Source: Roseivirga sp. UBA6052
GTDB taxonomy: Bacteria; Bacteroidota; Bacteroidia; Cytophagales; Cyclobacteriaceae
Length of the DNA: 64,000 bases
NCBI GenBank assembly: GCA_002427755.1
Contig: DIYO01000001.1
Span: forward strand, 248,001 to 312,000
Direction of reading: 5' to 3'
Below, in pieces: positions 9,484 to 18,600 of the stretch (its first letter is position 1; each line of letters opens with the position of its first letter). Made by a program: the position numbers and the translations under genes. Under the pieces are notes generated by a model. It saw only the letters and a program-made list of their open reading frames with translations, did no database searches and was not told the DNA's origin.

Positions 9484-9729
9484 ATGAGTACTAATGAAGT
9501 AAAACAAGTTATCCAAGATATTCCATTGGGTAGCAAGATTGAAGTCATCACAAAAGCAGGAGCAACGTTTCAAGTTGCACTCAAGAATTACGACTCAGGT
9601 AGAGAAAGAAAGGAGTTCAATGGTATTGTAATTCCTGCCATTCCGGAAGCACTCATACTAGAAGGTCCAACCTTTGGTGATTGGAGACTGAGCATTGATG
9701 AGCTTGAGGAAATTGCAGAAGTAGTTTAG
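9484..9729 (+). CDS. Small conserved protein, paralog 2 of a tandem pair
   Basis: This 81-residue hypothetical protein shares the architecture of the gene 116 bp upstream: EVKQVIQDIPLGS, KIEVITKAG, a charged middle, IVIPAIPEALIL and FGDWRLSIDELEEIAEVV. The ATG at 9484 is the natural start and aligns with the start of the paralog. The pair presumably arose by tandem duplication and has since diverged, since roughly half the positions differ. Both are soluble and acidic. There is no evidence for a function. The next gene, an S9 peptidase, starts 116 bp downstream in the same direction but is probably a separate unit. Confidence 0.7.
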   Translation: MSTNEVKQVIQDIPLGSKIEVITKAGATFQVALKNYDSGRERKEFNGIVIPAIPEALILEGPTFGDWRLSIDELEEIAEVV

Positions 9730-9845
9730 CATATCTGTTGACTTCTTGCCGCTTATCCCTTAAAAACAGAGTTCTATGATTGAATGGTAATCAAGAATTG
9801 TCAAATCGTGTATCTTATGCGAAAGACAACCTTAACCATTTAATT

Positions 9846-12545
9846 ATGCGCCTGCTGAAATCATTAGCTCTAAGTTTCTTTTTAGTACTCACTTTCTCTT
9901 CAACGGCTCAAGAAAAGAAAGCGCTACAATTAGAAGACTACAAATCTTGGAATAGAATAACCAATGCGGTCTTATCTCCTAATGGAGAATGGATGACTTA
10001 TGCTTATTCGCCAAACGAAGGGGATGCCAAATTCTATATTCGAGAGATCGATGGTGATACAGTGTATAGCACCATCAATGCCAAACGCGTTAGCTTTTCC
10101 AATAACAACGAATGGGTAGCTTTTCTGGTAGATCCGGCCGAAGACGAAGCCGAAAAGATGCGCAAGCAGAAACAACCAGTAAACAGCACACTCCATTTGT
10201 ACGATTTAGCGAACCAAAGTGTAGAAGCGATCAAGGATGTGAGCACTTTTTCATTCTCAGAGACTTCAAATTTCATTGCTATTAAAAAGGTGAAGAAAGA
10301 CAGAGCCGCTAAACACGAGGGTACCGACCTGATCCTCAAAAGCCTCGGTGGAAATACCATCCTGAACATTGGTAATGTTTCCAATTATGGATTTAACGAG
10401 ACAGGCGGTCATTTTGCCTATACTGTAGATGCAGACGGTCAGGCAGGAAATGGGGTCTTTGTGATCGACCTGATGAGCATGGCCACAAAGCCCATTCATG
10501 CCAGTGCGAATACCTACAGCAACCTAAGCTGGAATGAGGCAGGTGATGCCCTTGCCGTGCTTTATGGCTCAAAAGCCGATACGCTAATGCAGAGAGACAA
10601 TACCCTACTTTGGGCCAGTGCCTTGGGTATGGGTAGTAAGGCGACAATCAATACCTTCTCCGCAGTTCAAGAGGGCTTTGTGATTAGCGAGTATGCTGGA
10701 CTTCGATGGAATGAGGCAGGAACTCAGCTTTTCTTAGGCATCAAAGAGCAAGAAGAAGTACTCAAGAAAGCAGATGAATTAAAAGCAAATGTGAATATTT
10801 GGCACTGGAAAGACGAAGTGGTGCAAACTGCACAAGAAGTAAGAGCCAATAGAGACCGCAGAGCCACTTATACCTCAGTATTTAACCTAGGAAGTAAAAA
10901 ACTCATTCAGCTCTCAACAGATGATATGTCTGGTGTACGAACTAGCAATAAATCGAAATGGGCCATTGCCTTACACGATAAGAAATACAGAGCCAATAGA
11001 GATCAACCAAGAGGTTTTGCCGATCTCTATGCGGTAAATACAGAAACGGGAGCAGAGTCCTTGATTGTTGAGAACAACTATCATTTCTTAGGCATGGACC
11101 CAATGGGTAGATATGCTTTGTATTCTACTAATGCGGCTGTCATGGTCTATGATTTCGAGACCAAGCAAACCAAGAACATCTCTCAGAACTCCGATGTAGA
11201 TTTCACCAACAAGGAATTCGATTATCCGGTAGAAAAGCCTGTCTATGGCATTGGCGGCTGGTCGGCCGATGGCAACTGGATGTTTATGAACCACAAATAC
11301 GACATCTATGCTTTCTCCCTCAATTCTAGTGAGGTGTTGAATTTGACGCAAGGGATGGGTAGTGCAGAAGAGATCCGATTCAGACTGACACAGCTCGATC
11401 CAGAAGCAGAAGGCTATGATGTTTCTAAACCACTCTTATTGAGCGCCTATGGCGAATGGACGAAGAAATCGGGTTATTTTGAAGTATCGGTAGGCAAGAA
11501 GCCTAAAGCCTTGAAATTTGTAGATAAGAGCGTAGGCAGACCTACTAAAGCGAAAGATGCCGATGTGTTGATGTACACTCAGCAGACCTTTGTGGAATTC
11601 CCTGATGTCTGGGTAGCCAATACAGATTTCAAGAAAGAGCAAAAGATCACAGATGCGAATCCGCAGCAAGCCGACTACAAATGGGGCAGGAGAGTGCTGG
11701 TAGATTATACCGACAAAAGAGGGCATAAGCTGCAAGCTACTTTAGCTTTACCAGCTGATTATGAGGAAGGCAAAAAGTACCCCATGGTCATCTACTTCTA
11801 CGAGAAGATGTCGCAGAGGCACCATCAGTATTCTATGCCTACTTATGATGATCGCCCTCATATGTCTACCTATGCCAGCAATGGTTATTTGGTGTTGATG
11901 CCCGATATCGTATATGATGATGGGCTGCCAGGAAGTTCTGCTTTAGATGATGTAACTGCTGCCGCTCAAAAGGTCATTGACCTTGGTTATGCTGACCCAG
12001 AACGTATTGGATTACAAGGACATAGTTGGGGAGGTTACGAGTCAAGCTTTATCCTCACTCAAACGGATATGTTTGCTTGTGTAGTGACGGGTGCACCTTT
12101 GACCAACCTGATCTCTATGCACAATGTGGTGTATAAACGTACGGGTAATTTCAACGGACCGATTATTCAATGGTCGCAAGGTAGAATGGGGGTAAGTCCT
12201 TGGGAAGATATGGAACTGTACCGCAGCCAATCGCCTATCCACCATGCGGAGAAGATCACCACACCATTTATGATCTTACACGGAACAGCAGACGGTGCCG
12301 TAGACTTTACACAAGGGGTGGAGTACTACCAAACGGCCCGCAGACTGGGTAAAGAAGTGATCATGCTAGTTTACCCAGATGAACCGCACCATTTACGCGT
12401 AGAAGCCAACCAAAAGGACTTTCAGATTAGAATGAAGCAATACTTCGACCACTTCTTAAAGGATGTAGAAGCTCCTGCTTGGATGAGAAATGGAGTAAAG
12501 CATTTGGATAAGAAGAAGGTAAAACCAACAGAAATGAATAAATAA
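9846..12545 (+). CDS. S9 family prolyl oligopeptidase-like peptidase, exported
   Basis: This is a large serine peptidase of about 899 residues. I chose the ATG at 9846 because it begins a signal peptide (MRLLKSLALSFFLVLTFSSTAQ); the longer frame adds 22 residues with no signal character. The first two thirds have the WD/PD40-like propeller pattern of S9 peptidases. The C-terminal alpha/beta-hydrolase domain carries GHSWGGYES (nucleophile Ser near 727), HGTADGAVDF (Asp near 816) and DEPHHLR (His near 848). This family removes dipeptides or cuts oligopeptides in the periplasm, and Bacteroidota use such enzymes in peptide scavenging. The 899-residue length is long for DPP-type members but usual for this periplasmic group. 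Confidence 0.88.
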   Translation: MRLLKSLALSFFLVLTFSSTAQEKKALQLEDYKSWNRITNAVLSPNGEWMTYAYSPNEGDAKFYIREIDGDTVYSTINAKRVSFSNNNEWVAFLVDPAEDEAEKMRKQKQPVNSTLHLYDLANQSVEAIKDVSTFSFSETSNFIAIKKVKKDRAAKHEGTDLILKSLGGNTILNIGNVSNYGFNETGGHFAYTVDADGQAGNGVFVIDLMSMATKPIHASANTYSNLSWNEAGDALAVLYGSKADTLMQRDNTLLWASALGMGSKATINTFSAVQEGFVISEYAGLRWNEAGTQLFLGIKEQEEVLKKADELKANVNIWHWKDEVVQTAQEVRANRDRRATYTSVFNLGSKKLIQLSTDDMSGVRTSNKSKWAIALHDKKYRANRDQPRGFADLYAVNTETGAESLIVENNYHFLGMDPMGRYALYSTNAAVMVYDFETKQTKNISQNSDVDFTNKEFDYPVEKPVYGIGGWSADGNWMFMNHKYDIYAFSLNSSEVLNLTQGMGSAEEIRFRLTQLDPEAEGYDVSKPLLLSAYGEWTKKSGYFEVSVGKKPKALKFVDKSVGRPTKAKDADVLMYTQQTFVEFPDVWVANTDFKKEQKITDANPQQADYKWGRRVLVDYTDKRGHKLQATLALPADYEEGKKYPMVIYFYEKMSQRHHQYSMPTYDDRPHMSTYASNGYLVLMPDIVYDDGLPGSSALDDVTAAAQKVIDLGYADPERIGLQGHSWGGYESSFILTQTDMFACVVTGAPLTNLISMHNVVYKRTGNFNGPIIQWSQGRMGVSPWEDMELYRSQSPIHHAEKITTPFMILHGTADGAVDFTQGVEYYQTARRLGKEVIMLVYPDEPHHLRVEANQKDFQIRMKQYFDHFLKDVEAPAWMRNGVKHLDKKKVKPTEMNK

Positions 12546-12567
12546 CAAGTTTCTACGTTAGCATCCT

Positions 12568-13389
12568 GTGATATACAGAAGCACATTATTCACCATCATA
12601 TTTATCGCTCTGAGTCATTTTACAAAGGCTCAGAGCGATTCTTTTATACAAATCCCGCAGGGACGATCTTCAATTCACGTAGTTTACGAGATAATAGAAG
12701 GTAATAAGCCCTTAATTGTCCTTCAATCGGGAGCTCGTTCTCATTCAGCAGTATGGACAGCACTAATACCAACACTAAAGAAACAAGGCTATTCGTATCT
12801 AGCTTATGACCGACCTGGTCTTGGTACTAGTGATGCAACAGAAGCTAAGAGAGATGCATTAACAATTGCTAAAGAACTTAGACAGCTCTTATTAAAACTA
12901 GAGTTTCATGATAAAGACATGATCTTGGTAGGTCATTCAATGGGAGGAGTGTATCAAACTGCATTCAACCATTTATTCCCAAATAATATCAAAGGTCTGG
13001 TAATGCTAGATAGTCCTAATGGAAATTGGGAAGAAAGGCTTAGAGGATGTCTTTCACCATCTCAAAACCTAGATAGGGATCAAGCCCTTAAAGAAATGAG
13101 AAGTTCATTGTCTGTAGCGATTCGTGCGGAATATGAAGGGGCAGAAGCAAGTTTTGACCTTTTACAGAAGGCTTCTGTTAAAAATGATGTAGTAATAGTA
13201 ACCGGAGGGAATCAAAATTGGCCAGCGGACTATAATTCAAACTGCTTAGATGAGGCATGGAATAAGGGACAGAAAGAATTGATGAAGATCTCTTCCAATT
13301 CGATTCAATTGATTACTGAGACTAGTGGTCATGGCATTCCACAACAAGATCCCTTTGTAATTCTTCAGGCAATAAGAAACTTATTATAG
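12568..13389 (+). CDS. Exported alpha/beta hydrolase
   Basis: This alpha/beta-hydrolase-fold protein of 273 residues starts with GTG at 12568, which yields a signal peptide (MIYRSTLFTIIFIALSHFTKAQ). The nucleophile elbow is GHSMGGVYQ with Ser near 124; LAYDRPGLGTS precedes it, and GHGIPQQDP near the C-terminus supplies the His candidate. It follows the S9 peptidase after 22 bp on the same strand and may be co-transcribed with it. Similar hydrolases act on small esters, lactones or haloalkanes; nothing in the sequence decides the substrate. Confidence 0.8.
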   Translation: MIYRSTLFTIIFIALSHFTKAQSDSFIQIPQGRSSIHVVYEIIEGNKPLIVLQSGARSHSAVWTALIPTLKKQGYSYLAYDRPGLGTSDATEAKRDALTIAKELRQLLLKLEFHDKDMILVGHSMGGVYQTAFNHLFPNNIKGLVMLDSPNGNWEERLRGCLSPSQNLDRDQALKEMRSSLSVAIRAEYEGAEASFDLLQKASVKNDVVIVTGGNQNWPADYNSNCLDEAWNKGQKELMKISSNSIQLITETSGHGIPQQDPFVILQAIRNLL

Positions 13390-13438
13390 CAATATTCCAT
13401 CCTCATTTTGAATTGGCTCTCGAATGTTTTCAAATTAT

Positions 13439-13468
13439 ATGTTTTGCTGTTTTTACTAGTCAAAACAT
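13439..13468. promoter_or_regulatory. Inverted repeat upstream of the TIR/STAND cassette
   Basis: Perfect 8-bp arms (ATGTTTTG at 13439-13446, CAAAACAT at 13461-13468) are separated by 14 bp in the 190-bp gap between the hydrolase and the cassette. The left arm overlaps a TATGTTTTG string that loosely resembles the Bacteroidota -7 element, with a TTG about 22 bp upstream. It could be an operator on the cassette promoter. There is no T-run, so a terminator is unlikely. Confidence 0.35.
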
Positions 13469-13579
13469 CAGCTAATAATCAAGGTTATTCTTGTTTTTAT
13501 CCAGACTAAAGATTTCCATAATAAGGTTTTAAAGAATATTATAATTAAATTAATCTCTAGAAACACACAATTCACACAC

Positions 13580-14092
13580 ATGAATCTAAAAGTCTTTTTT
13601 CTAGGTGCGGGGTCTATGATCTGTGGCATTTTAGTAGCCATTTTGATTTTTCAATTATGGCCCTCTCAGCTTGAAACTGAGACTCAGAAGACTAAGTGGG
13701 AGCAAAAATCCAAAGTCTTTGGAAAAGATTTTGAGTTGAATGACGAACAGCGCGTAATCGTGTTGGTCATTTTATCTGGTTTTCTTGGTAGCTATGTTCA
13801 TGTAACAAGTTCATTCGCAAATTTTGTAGGTGACAAGAAGTTTGAAGGCAGCTGGACATGGTGGTACTTGCTAAGACCTTTCATAGGCATGGGGCTGAGT
13901 CTTATTTTTTACTTTGTCTTTAGGGGAGGCCTATTCGTAAGCGATTCAGTGGCTACTAACCTTAATATCTACGGAATCATGACCTTAGCAGCTTTATCCG
14001 GTCTCTTTTCGGATCGTGCAACACTCAAATTAGAAGAAATATTTGAAAGCCTATTTAAGCCGAAAGATGATAGACAAGGCAAATTAAAGTAA
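13580..14092 (+). CDS. Multi-pass membrane protein, first gene of TIR/STAND cassette
   Basis: This inner-membrane protein of 170 residues has about four hydrophobic segments: residues 5-26; 58-80 (QRVIVLVILSGFLGSYVHVT); roughly 95-118, with the YLLRPFIGMGLSLIFYFVFRGG pattern; and roughly 130-145. A polar linker of about 30 residues separates the first two. The tail (SDRATLKLEEIFESLF, then lysine-rich) is amphipathic and probably cytoplasmic. It is followed after 50 bp by the SIR2/TIR gene and then the STAND gene, all in one direction, so it is probably a component of that system. I recall similar short membrane proteins in Bacteroidota but know no assigned function. A pore, a membrane anchor or a regulator of the TIR protein are all possible. 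Confidence 0.75.
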   Translation: MNLKVFFLGAGSMICGILVAILIFQLWPSQLETETQKTKWEQKSKVFGKDFELNDEQRVIVLVILSGFLGSYVHVTSSFANFVGDKKFEGSWTWWYLLRPFIGMGLSLIFYFVFRGGLFVSDSVATNLNIYGIMTLAALSGLFSDRATLKLEEIFESLFKPKDDRQGKLK

Positions 14093-14142
14093 TGACAGTC
14101 TTCTTTGGTAGTAATAAAATTGTTTGAATAAACACTCTAAAA

Positions 14143-15594
14143 ATGGCCGAACAACAAGTCTACGAAGCAATAGCTAGAAATATCAAGACTGGACATTGCG
14201 TTCTACTACTAGGTCCTGAACTCTCTGTAAATCAAGAAGGTAAAGGCTATAGATCTTATTTTAAAGGTCTATCAGATGAGGACTGTGTTTACTTTTCAGA
14301 TGATAATCTATTTCATTTTAAGAGTTCTATCAGAGCAAGAAGTGCTATCAATGATATCATGTCTTTTTATGAAGGCGTTGGTGATCCGGTGCTATTAGAA
14401 ATGATAGCAAGAATTAAATTTCCTCTAGTCATAAATGTTTGTCCAGATAATGCACTTGGCAAAGTCTATGAGCAAAAAGCCATAGCTCATGAATACGGAT
14501 ATTTTTCGTCAAGTCACTTAGATAATAATTACGATACACAAGAAGAAAATGAAAGGCTAAAGCCTTCTCTATCAAAACCTGTAGTCTATAATATTTTCGG
14601 CAGTGTTGATGATAGATTATCAATGGTGCTAGATCATCGTGGACTTTATAGGAGAATAGAACAAATTTTGCCAAGTGACTCCCTACCATTATCAATAGAA
14701 TCCCACTTAAAAAACGCAAGTGGTTTTATTTTCTTAGGATTCAGGTTTGATTCATGGTACTATCAGCTTCTTTGTCATAAACTTAAACTTGTAAAAGATA
14801 GGGAAGAAGCCAATTACTTAGTTACGACATTAAGTACGTCTATTCATGGTAAGCCAAAATTCAATATTCTGCAGGATCATTTTGGAATGATCTTTACACC
14901 CCAAAACCCAACACAGTCAATAGATAAAATCATTTCTCAATGCCAAAGTACAGCTCCTGATGTACTGAGAAATGATTTGAATAATGATAGTTTTAGTGTA
15001 TTTCTATCATATGCTTGGGGTGACGAAAATTTAGTTGATAGAGAAACAATTGTTCATCAAATCCAAAAGTATGTTAGTGAGAATAATCTTTCAATTCAAT
15101 TAATAAAGGATAAAGATGTGCTAACATTCGGTGATAGTATTGACTCCTTTATGACACGAATTGGTAAAGGAAAGTCAATTATAAGGGTAGTTTCAGATAA
15201 ATACCTTAGGTCTAGATATTGTATGACTGAAGCCATTCGAATGTCGAATTTTGAAAGTGAGGAAAAAAGGATTTTTACTATTAACTGGGGAGATGTTCAA
15301 GATCTTACAGTCTATAAGGAGTTCTGGATAAGTCAAAGCAGAAATATTTTTAATGATATAGACAATAAGAAAATCGATTGGCACGATAAACAAAGACTAA
15401 AGGCCAATAACCAGATTTATCTCGATATATATGATTTCCTAGATGATTTCCACTTTCAGATTCAAGATCAAATTGATTTGAGAATAAGTGAAAATGATTT
15501 TGAGGCTAAGGACGATGAAATTGAGTTAACAACGGAATCTATGCCAAGACTTGAATCATTCATGGCGGCAATTGTAGATACATTAAACACATAG
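14143..15594 (+). CDS. Degenerate SIR2-like plus TIR domain protein
   Basis: This is a 483-residue two-domain protein. Residues about 5-270 follow the SIR2-like pattern: CVLLLGPELS (20-28), a PLVINVCPDN segment where active enzymes have TTNYD, PVVYNIFGSVDD where they have LHG, and FIFLGFRFDSWYYQLL. The expected catalytic Asn and His positions are therefore Cys and Phe, suggesting a non-catalytic nucleotide-binding or sensing domain. Residues about 284-450 are a TIR domain: FSVFLSYAWGDE, the loop KDKDVLTFGDSIDSFMTRIGKGKS, then YLRSRYCMTEAIRM, where Glu near 363 is the predicted NADase glutamate. The next gene starts 8 bp downstream. The protein is probably the NAD-consuming or signal-making effector of the cassette. 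Domain calls are by eye. Confidence 0.82.
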   Translation: MAEQQVYEAIARNIKTGHCVLLLGPELSVNQEGKGYRSYFKGLSDEDCVYFSDDNLFHFKSSIRARSAINDIMSFYEGVGDPVLLEMIARIKFPLVINVCPDNALGKVYEQKAIAHEYGYFSSSHLDNNYDTQEENERLKPSLSKPVVYNIFGSVDDRLSMVLDHRGLYRRIEQILPSDSLPLSIESHLKNASGFIFLGFRFDSWYYQLLCHKLKLVKDREEANYLVTTLSTSIHGKPKFNILQDHFGMIFTPQNPTQSIDKIISQCQSTAPDVLRNDLNNDSFSVFLSYAWGDENLVDRETIVHQIQKYVSENNLSIQLIKDKDVLTFGDSIDSFMTRIGKGKSIIRVVSDKYLRSRYCMTEAIRMSNFESEEKRIFTINWGDVQDLTVYKEFWISQSRNIFNDIDNKKIDWHDKQRLKANNQIYLDIYDFLDDFHFQIQDQIDLRISENDFEAKDDEIELTTESMPRLESFMAAIVDTLNT

Positions 15595-15602
15595 TCTGAG
15601 CC

Positions 15603-18600
15603 ATGGCGAATAAGAAACGATATCCTGGAGTCAACTATTTTCGCAAGGAAGATAAAGACATTTTTTGTGGCCGTAAAAATGAGACTAATCTTCTATTTAA
15701 TAAGATCCTTGTAAACCGTACGGTAGTATTACATGGCAAATCTGGGACTGGTAAAAGCTCTCTGGTAAGAGCAGGATTACTTAATAAGATAGACGATTAT
15801 AATCTCTATAACGAAAATCGAACCGTAAAGAATATAAACCTCAAGTTACTACCAATCGTCATCCGAGGTGGAGCAAAGCAAAGTAGTAGTCAAGGAAAGC
15901 TAAATATAGATAATGATTCGGAAGACTTTCTACTTAAAAGGGTATTGAACAGAATACATCGAGATGTTAAAGCGAATCATATAAAGTTAAATCCCTTGCC
16001 TTTGATCAAAAATAGGCATTCAATATGGCATGTAAATAAACAACTACAATTACTTGGCTATGAACTATTGTTGATTTTTGATCAGTTTGAGGAATTTGAA
16101 ACTTATTCATTCAGGCAAAAAAAAGGATTTGAAATTTCTTTAGCTGAAGTATTCCTAGATCATCTTCCTAGAAATATAGATCTAGAAATAGCGGATTATG
16201 TTAATGAGGCTCTAAATTCTGAATTACAGGATTCAGAAAAATTGAATAGGTCAATTAGGCAATTGGAAGAGCCGCTAACAACGAAAGCACTATTTGTGGT
16301 GAGAGAAGACAAGTTGAGTGTTCTAAGTGAATTGTCCAGCAGTTTTCCCAACATACTTAAGAACGATTTTTTCCTTAAGCAACTTAATGAACAAGGTGCT
16401 CGAGAAGCGATAATTAGTCCGGCTAAATTACGCCAGATGGGTTATACAGGCTTCTCCTTTAAGTATGGTGAAAGTGTGGTGAACAAAATAATTTCTGCTA
16501 TAAGGCATAAAGATACCGGGCTTTTTGATCCTTTAGAAATCCAAATAATCTGTAAGAACCTTGAACGCAAAATTCATTTTACGAAGAGAGTAATATCTGA
16601 AGAAGACCTAAAGCCTATCAATAATATTATAAGTGAATTCTATTTTGATACATGGGAAGATGTAAGGAATGAATTGAATGAAATAGAACTTCGATTCTGG
16701 CAGAAAAGATTTCGCATTATCAATCAACTTGTAATTAGTGAAAAGAGAGTTCGAATAATTGAGGAATCCTTTAAGTCAGAAGGTAATGATCTTGCTATTG
16801 TACGTTTATTAGAGAAAAAAGGCTTTTTAAGGATAATTAATGTTCATAATGAAAATTACTATGAACTTAGTCATGATCGTTTAGTTGATCCACTACTTTT
16901 TGACAAGGCAGTTTTAGAAGCTAGAGACAAAGCAAATGAAGAACGTGAGAATGAGATTAAAAATGCACTGGATGTAAATAGGAAAATAAAATCCAGAATA
17001 AAATCTTTGTCTTACATAAGTCTTTTCACTTTCATCCTCTTAGTTTCATCATTTTTTATTTATGATTCATATCAAAAAGCTAGGCAATCAGAGCAAACCT
17101 TAATACTTAGTATTTCAAAAGCTAGAAGGCTAGAAAATCCTTCATTCGCATATAAGCTGGTTAAAGATTATTCAATTAATGAAGGGAGTATAAAAAAAGA
17201 ATTGAATGATTATCTTGAAGAATTTGAAAGTCGAAATAGAGGGATTTTGGCTAGTATAATTCCTATAGAAGGTGAAATTGTTGGAATAAGATCAATAGGT
17301 TCCGAAGGAACAGTTTCTGTCATTGAACCGTATAATATCAAGACATGGGATTATAAGACTAACCGTCTCAAATCAGAGACAAAACTCAAAAACAGGGTAA
17401 TTAAGAATGTAAGGATAAAAGATATAGACTATCTGATTTTAGAAGGCGAAGGTGATACGCTAATAATTCGAGATGTTGAGGACAAGGTGGATGCTATTAA
17501 AATCCCGGTTTATGAAATACCAGATGGAAGGTTGTTGACAATATCAAGTTCAGGTAAATATTTAATATCTGGTAGGATGATTTATGACCTAGAATCTAAG
17601 AAAGAGATTGGACCTTACCCGATGAACTGGACTATTAATGATCATGATGCAATGACAGGAACGTTTCTAAGTGATGAGAAATATTTCATTATAGGTTTTT
17701 GGAGTGGGTTTAAGGTGATATATCGAATATGTCTTGAGTGTGATGAAAAGATTCAATACGCTTCTTTTATATCACCATATAGAGGTAGAGATGTTGATAA
17801 TTCAGTAGTAACCTCTATGGTAGTTGATAAAAATGACAATTACCTATTTGCCGGTGATAGGTCTAATAATATTGGTATGTGGGCCCTCGAAAAATTTTTA
17901 TTGGCCGATAGCCTCACAGGTGATCTAAGCGATGAACAAATTATCGACAGAATTATTTCCCAAAGAGAAATTAGACCCGAAAAAAACTTCAATAATCATA
18001 TCAGTGATATCAATTGTCTTAGCCTTTCTAATAATGACTCCCTTCTATTAAGTGGGAGTCGAGATCAGACGGCTATTTTATGGGACGTTTTTTCAGAACA
18101 ACCAATTTCTATCACTAGAGGTATAGAAGGAGAAGTTTCAAGAGTCAATTTTGGATCATCCGGGACTGAATATTTTATTGTTTCTGAAGAGAAAAAGTTA
18201 TTCTCGTATAACTTTGGTAAACTTGATGAGCTATATTTTTCAGAATTAATTTATCCATTTAATACATTTGAATACTATGTATTAGGAATTGAACCTGAGC
18301 TTTTCACCAACGGTGAAAGTGTTGATAAAATTGATAGGTATAATATCCTCTTCAATGCTTTAGTAGGATTACCAGAGAGAAATCTTTATCCCGATGATAA
18401 TTCTTACACCGAAGCCCTTTTACGAGCCATTACCGAGATCGAAGCAAGCTATTATAACCTGACATCGGATTCTAACATTAAACTTTTTCGAGATGAAATA
18501 GGTAGCAAGTCTTTTGAGCAACTAAATATTGAATATTTAAAATTCAAACATTTCAAGAAACCCACCCTTTTGAATAAAGTAGATTTATCAGATCAGGATG

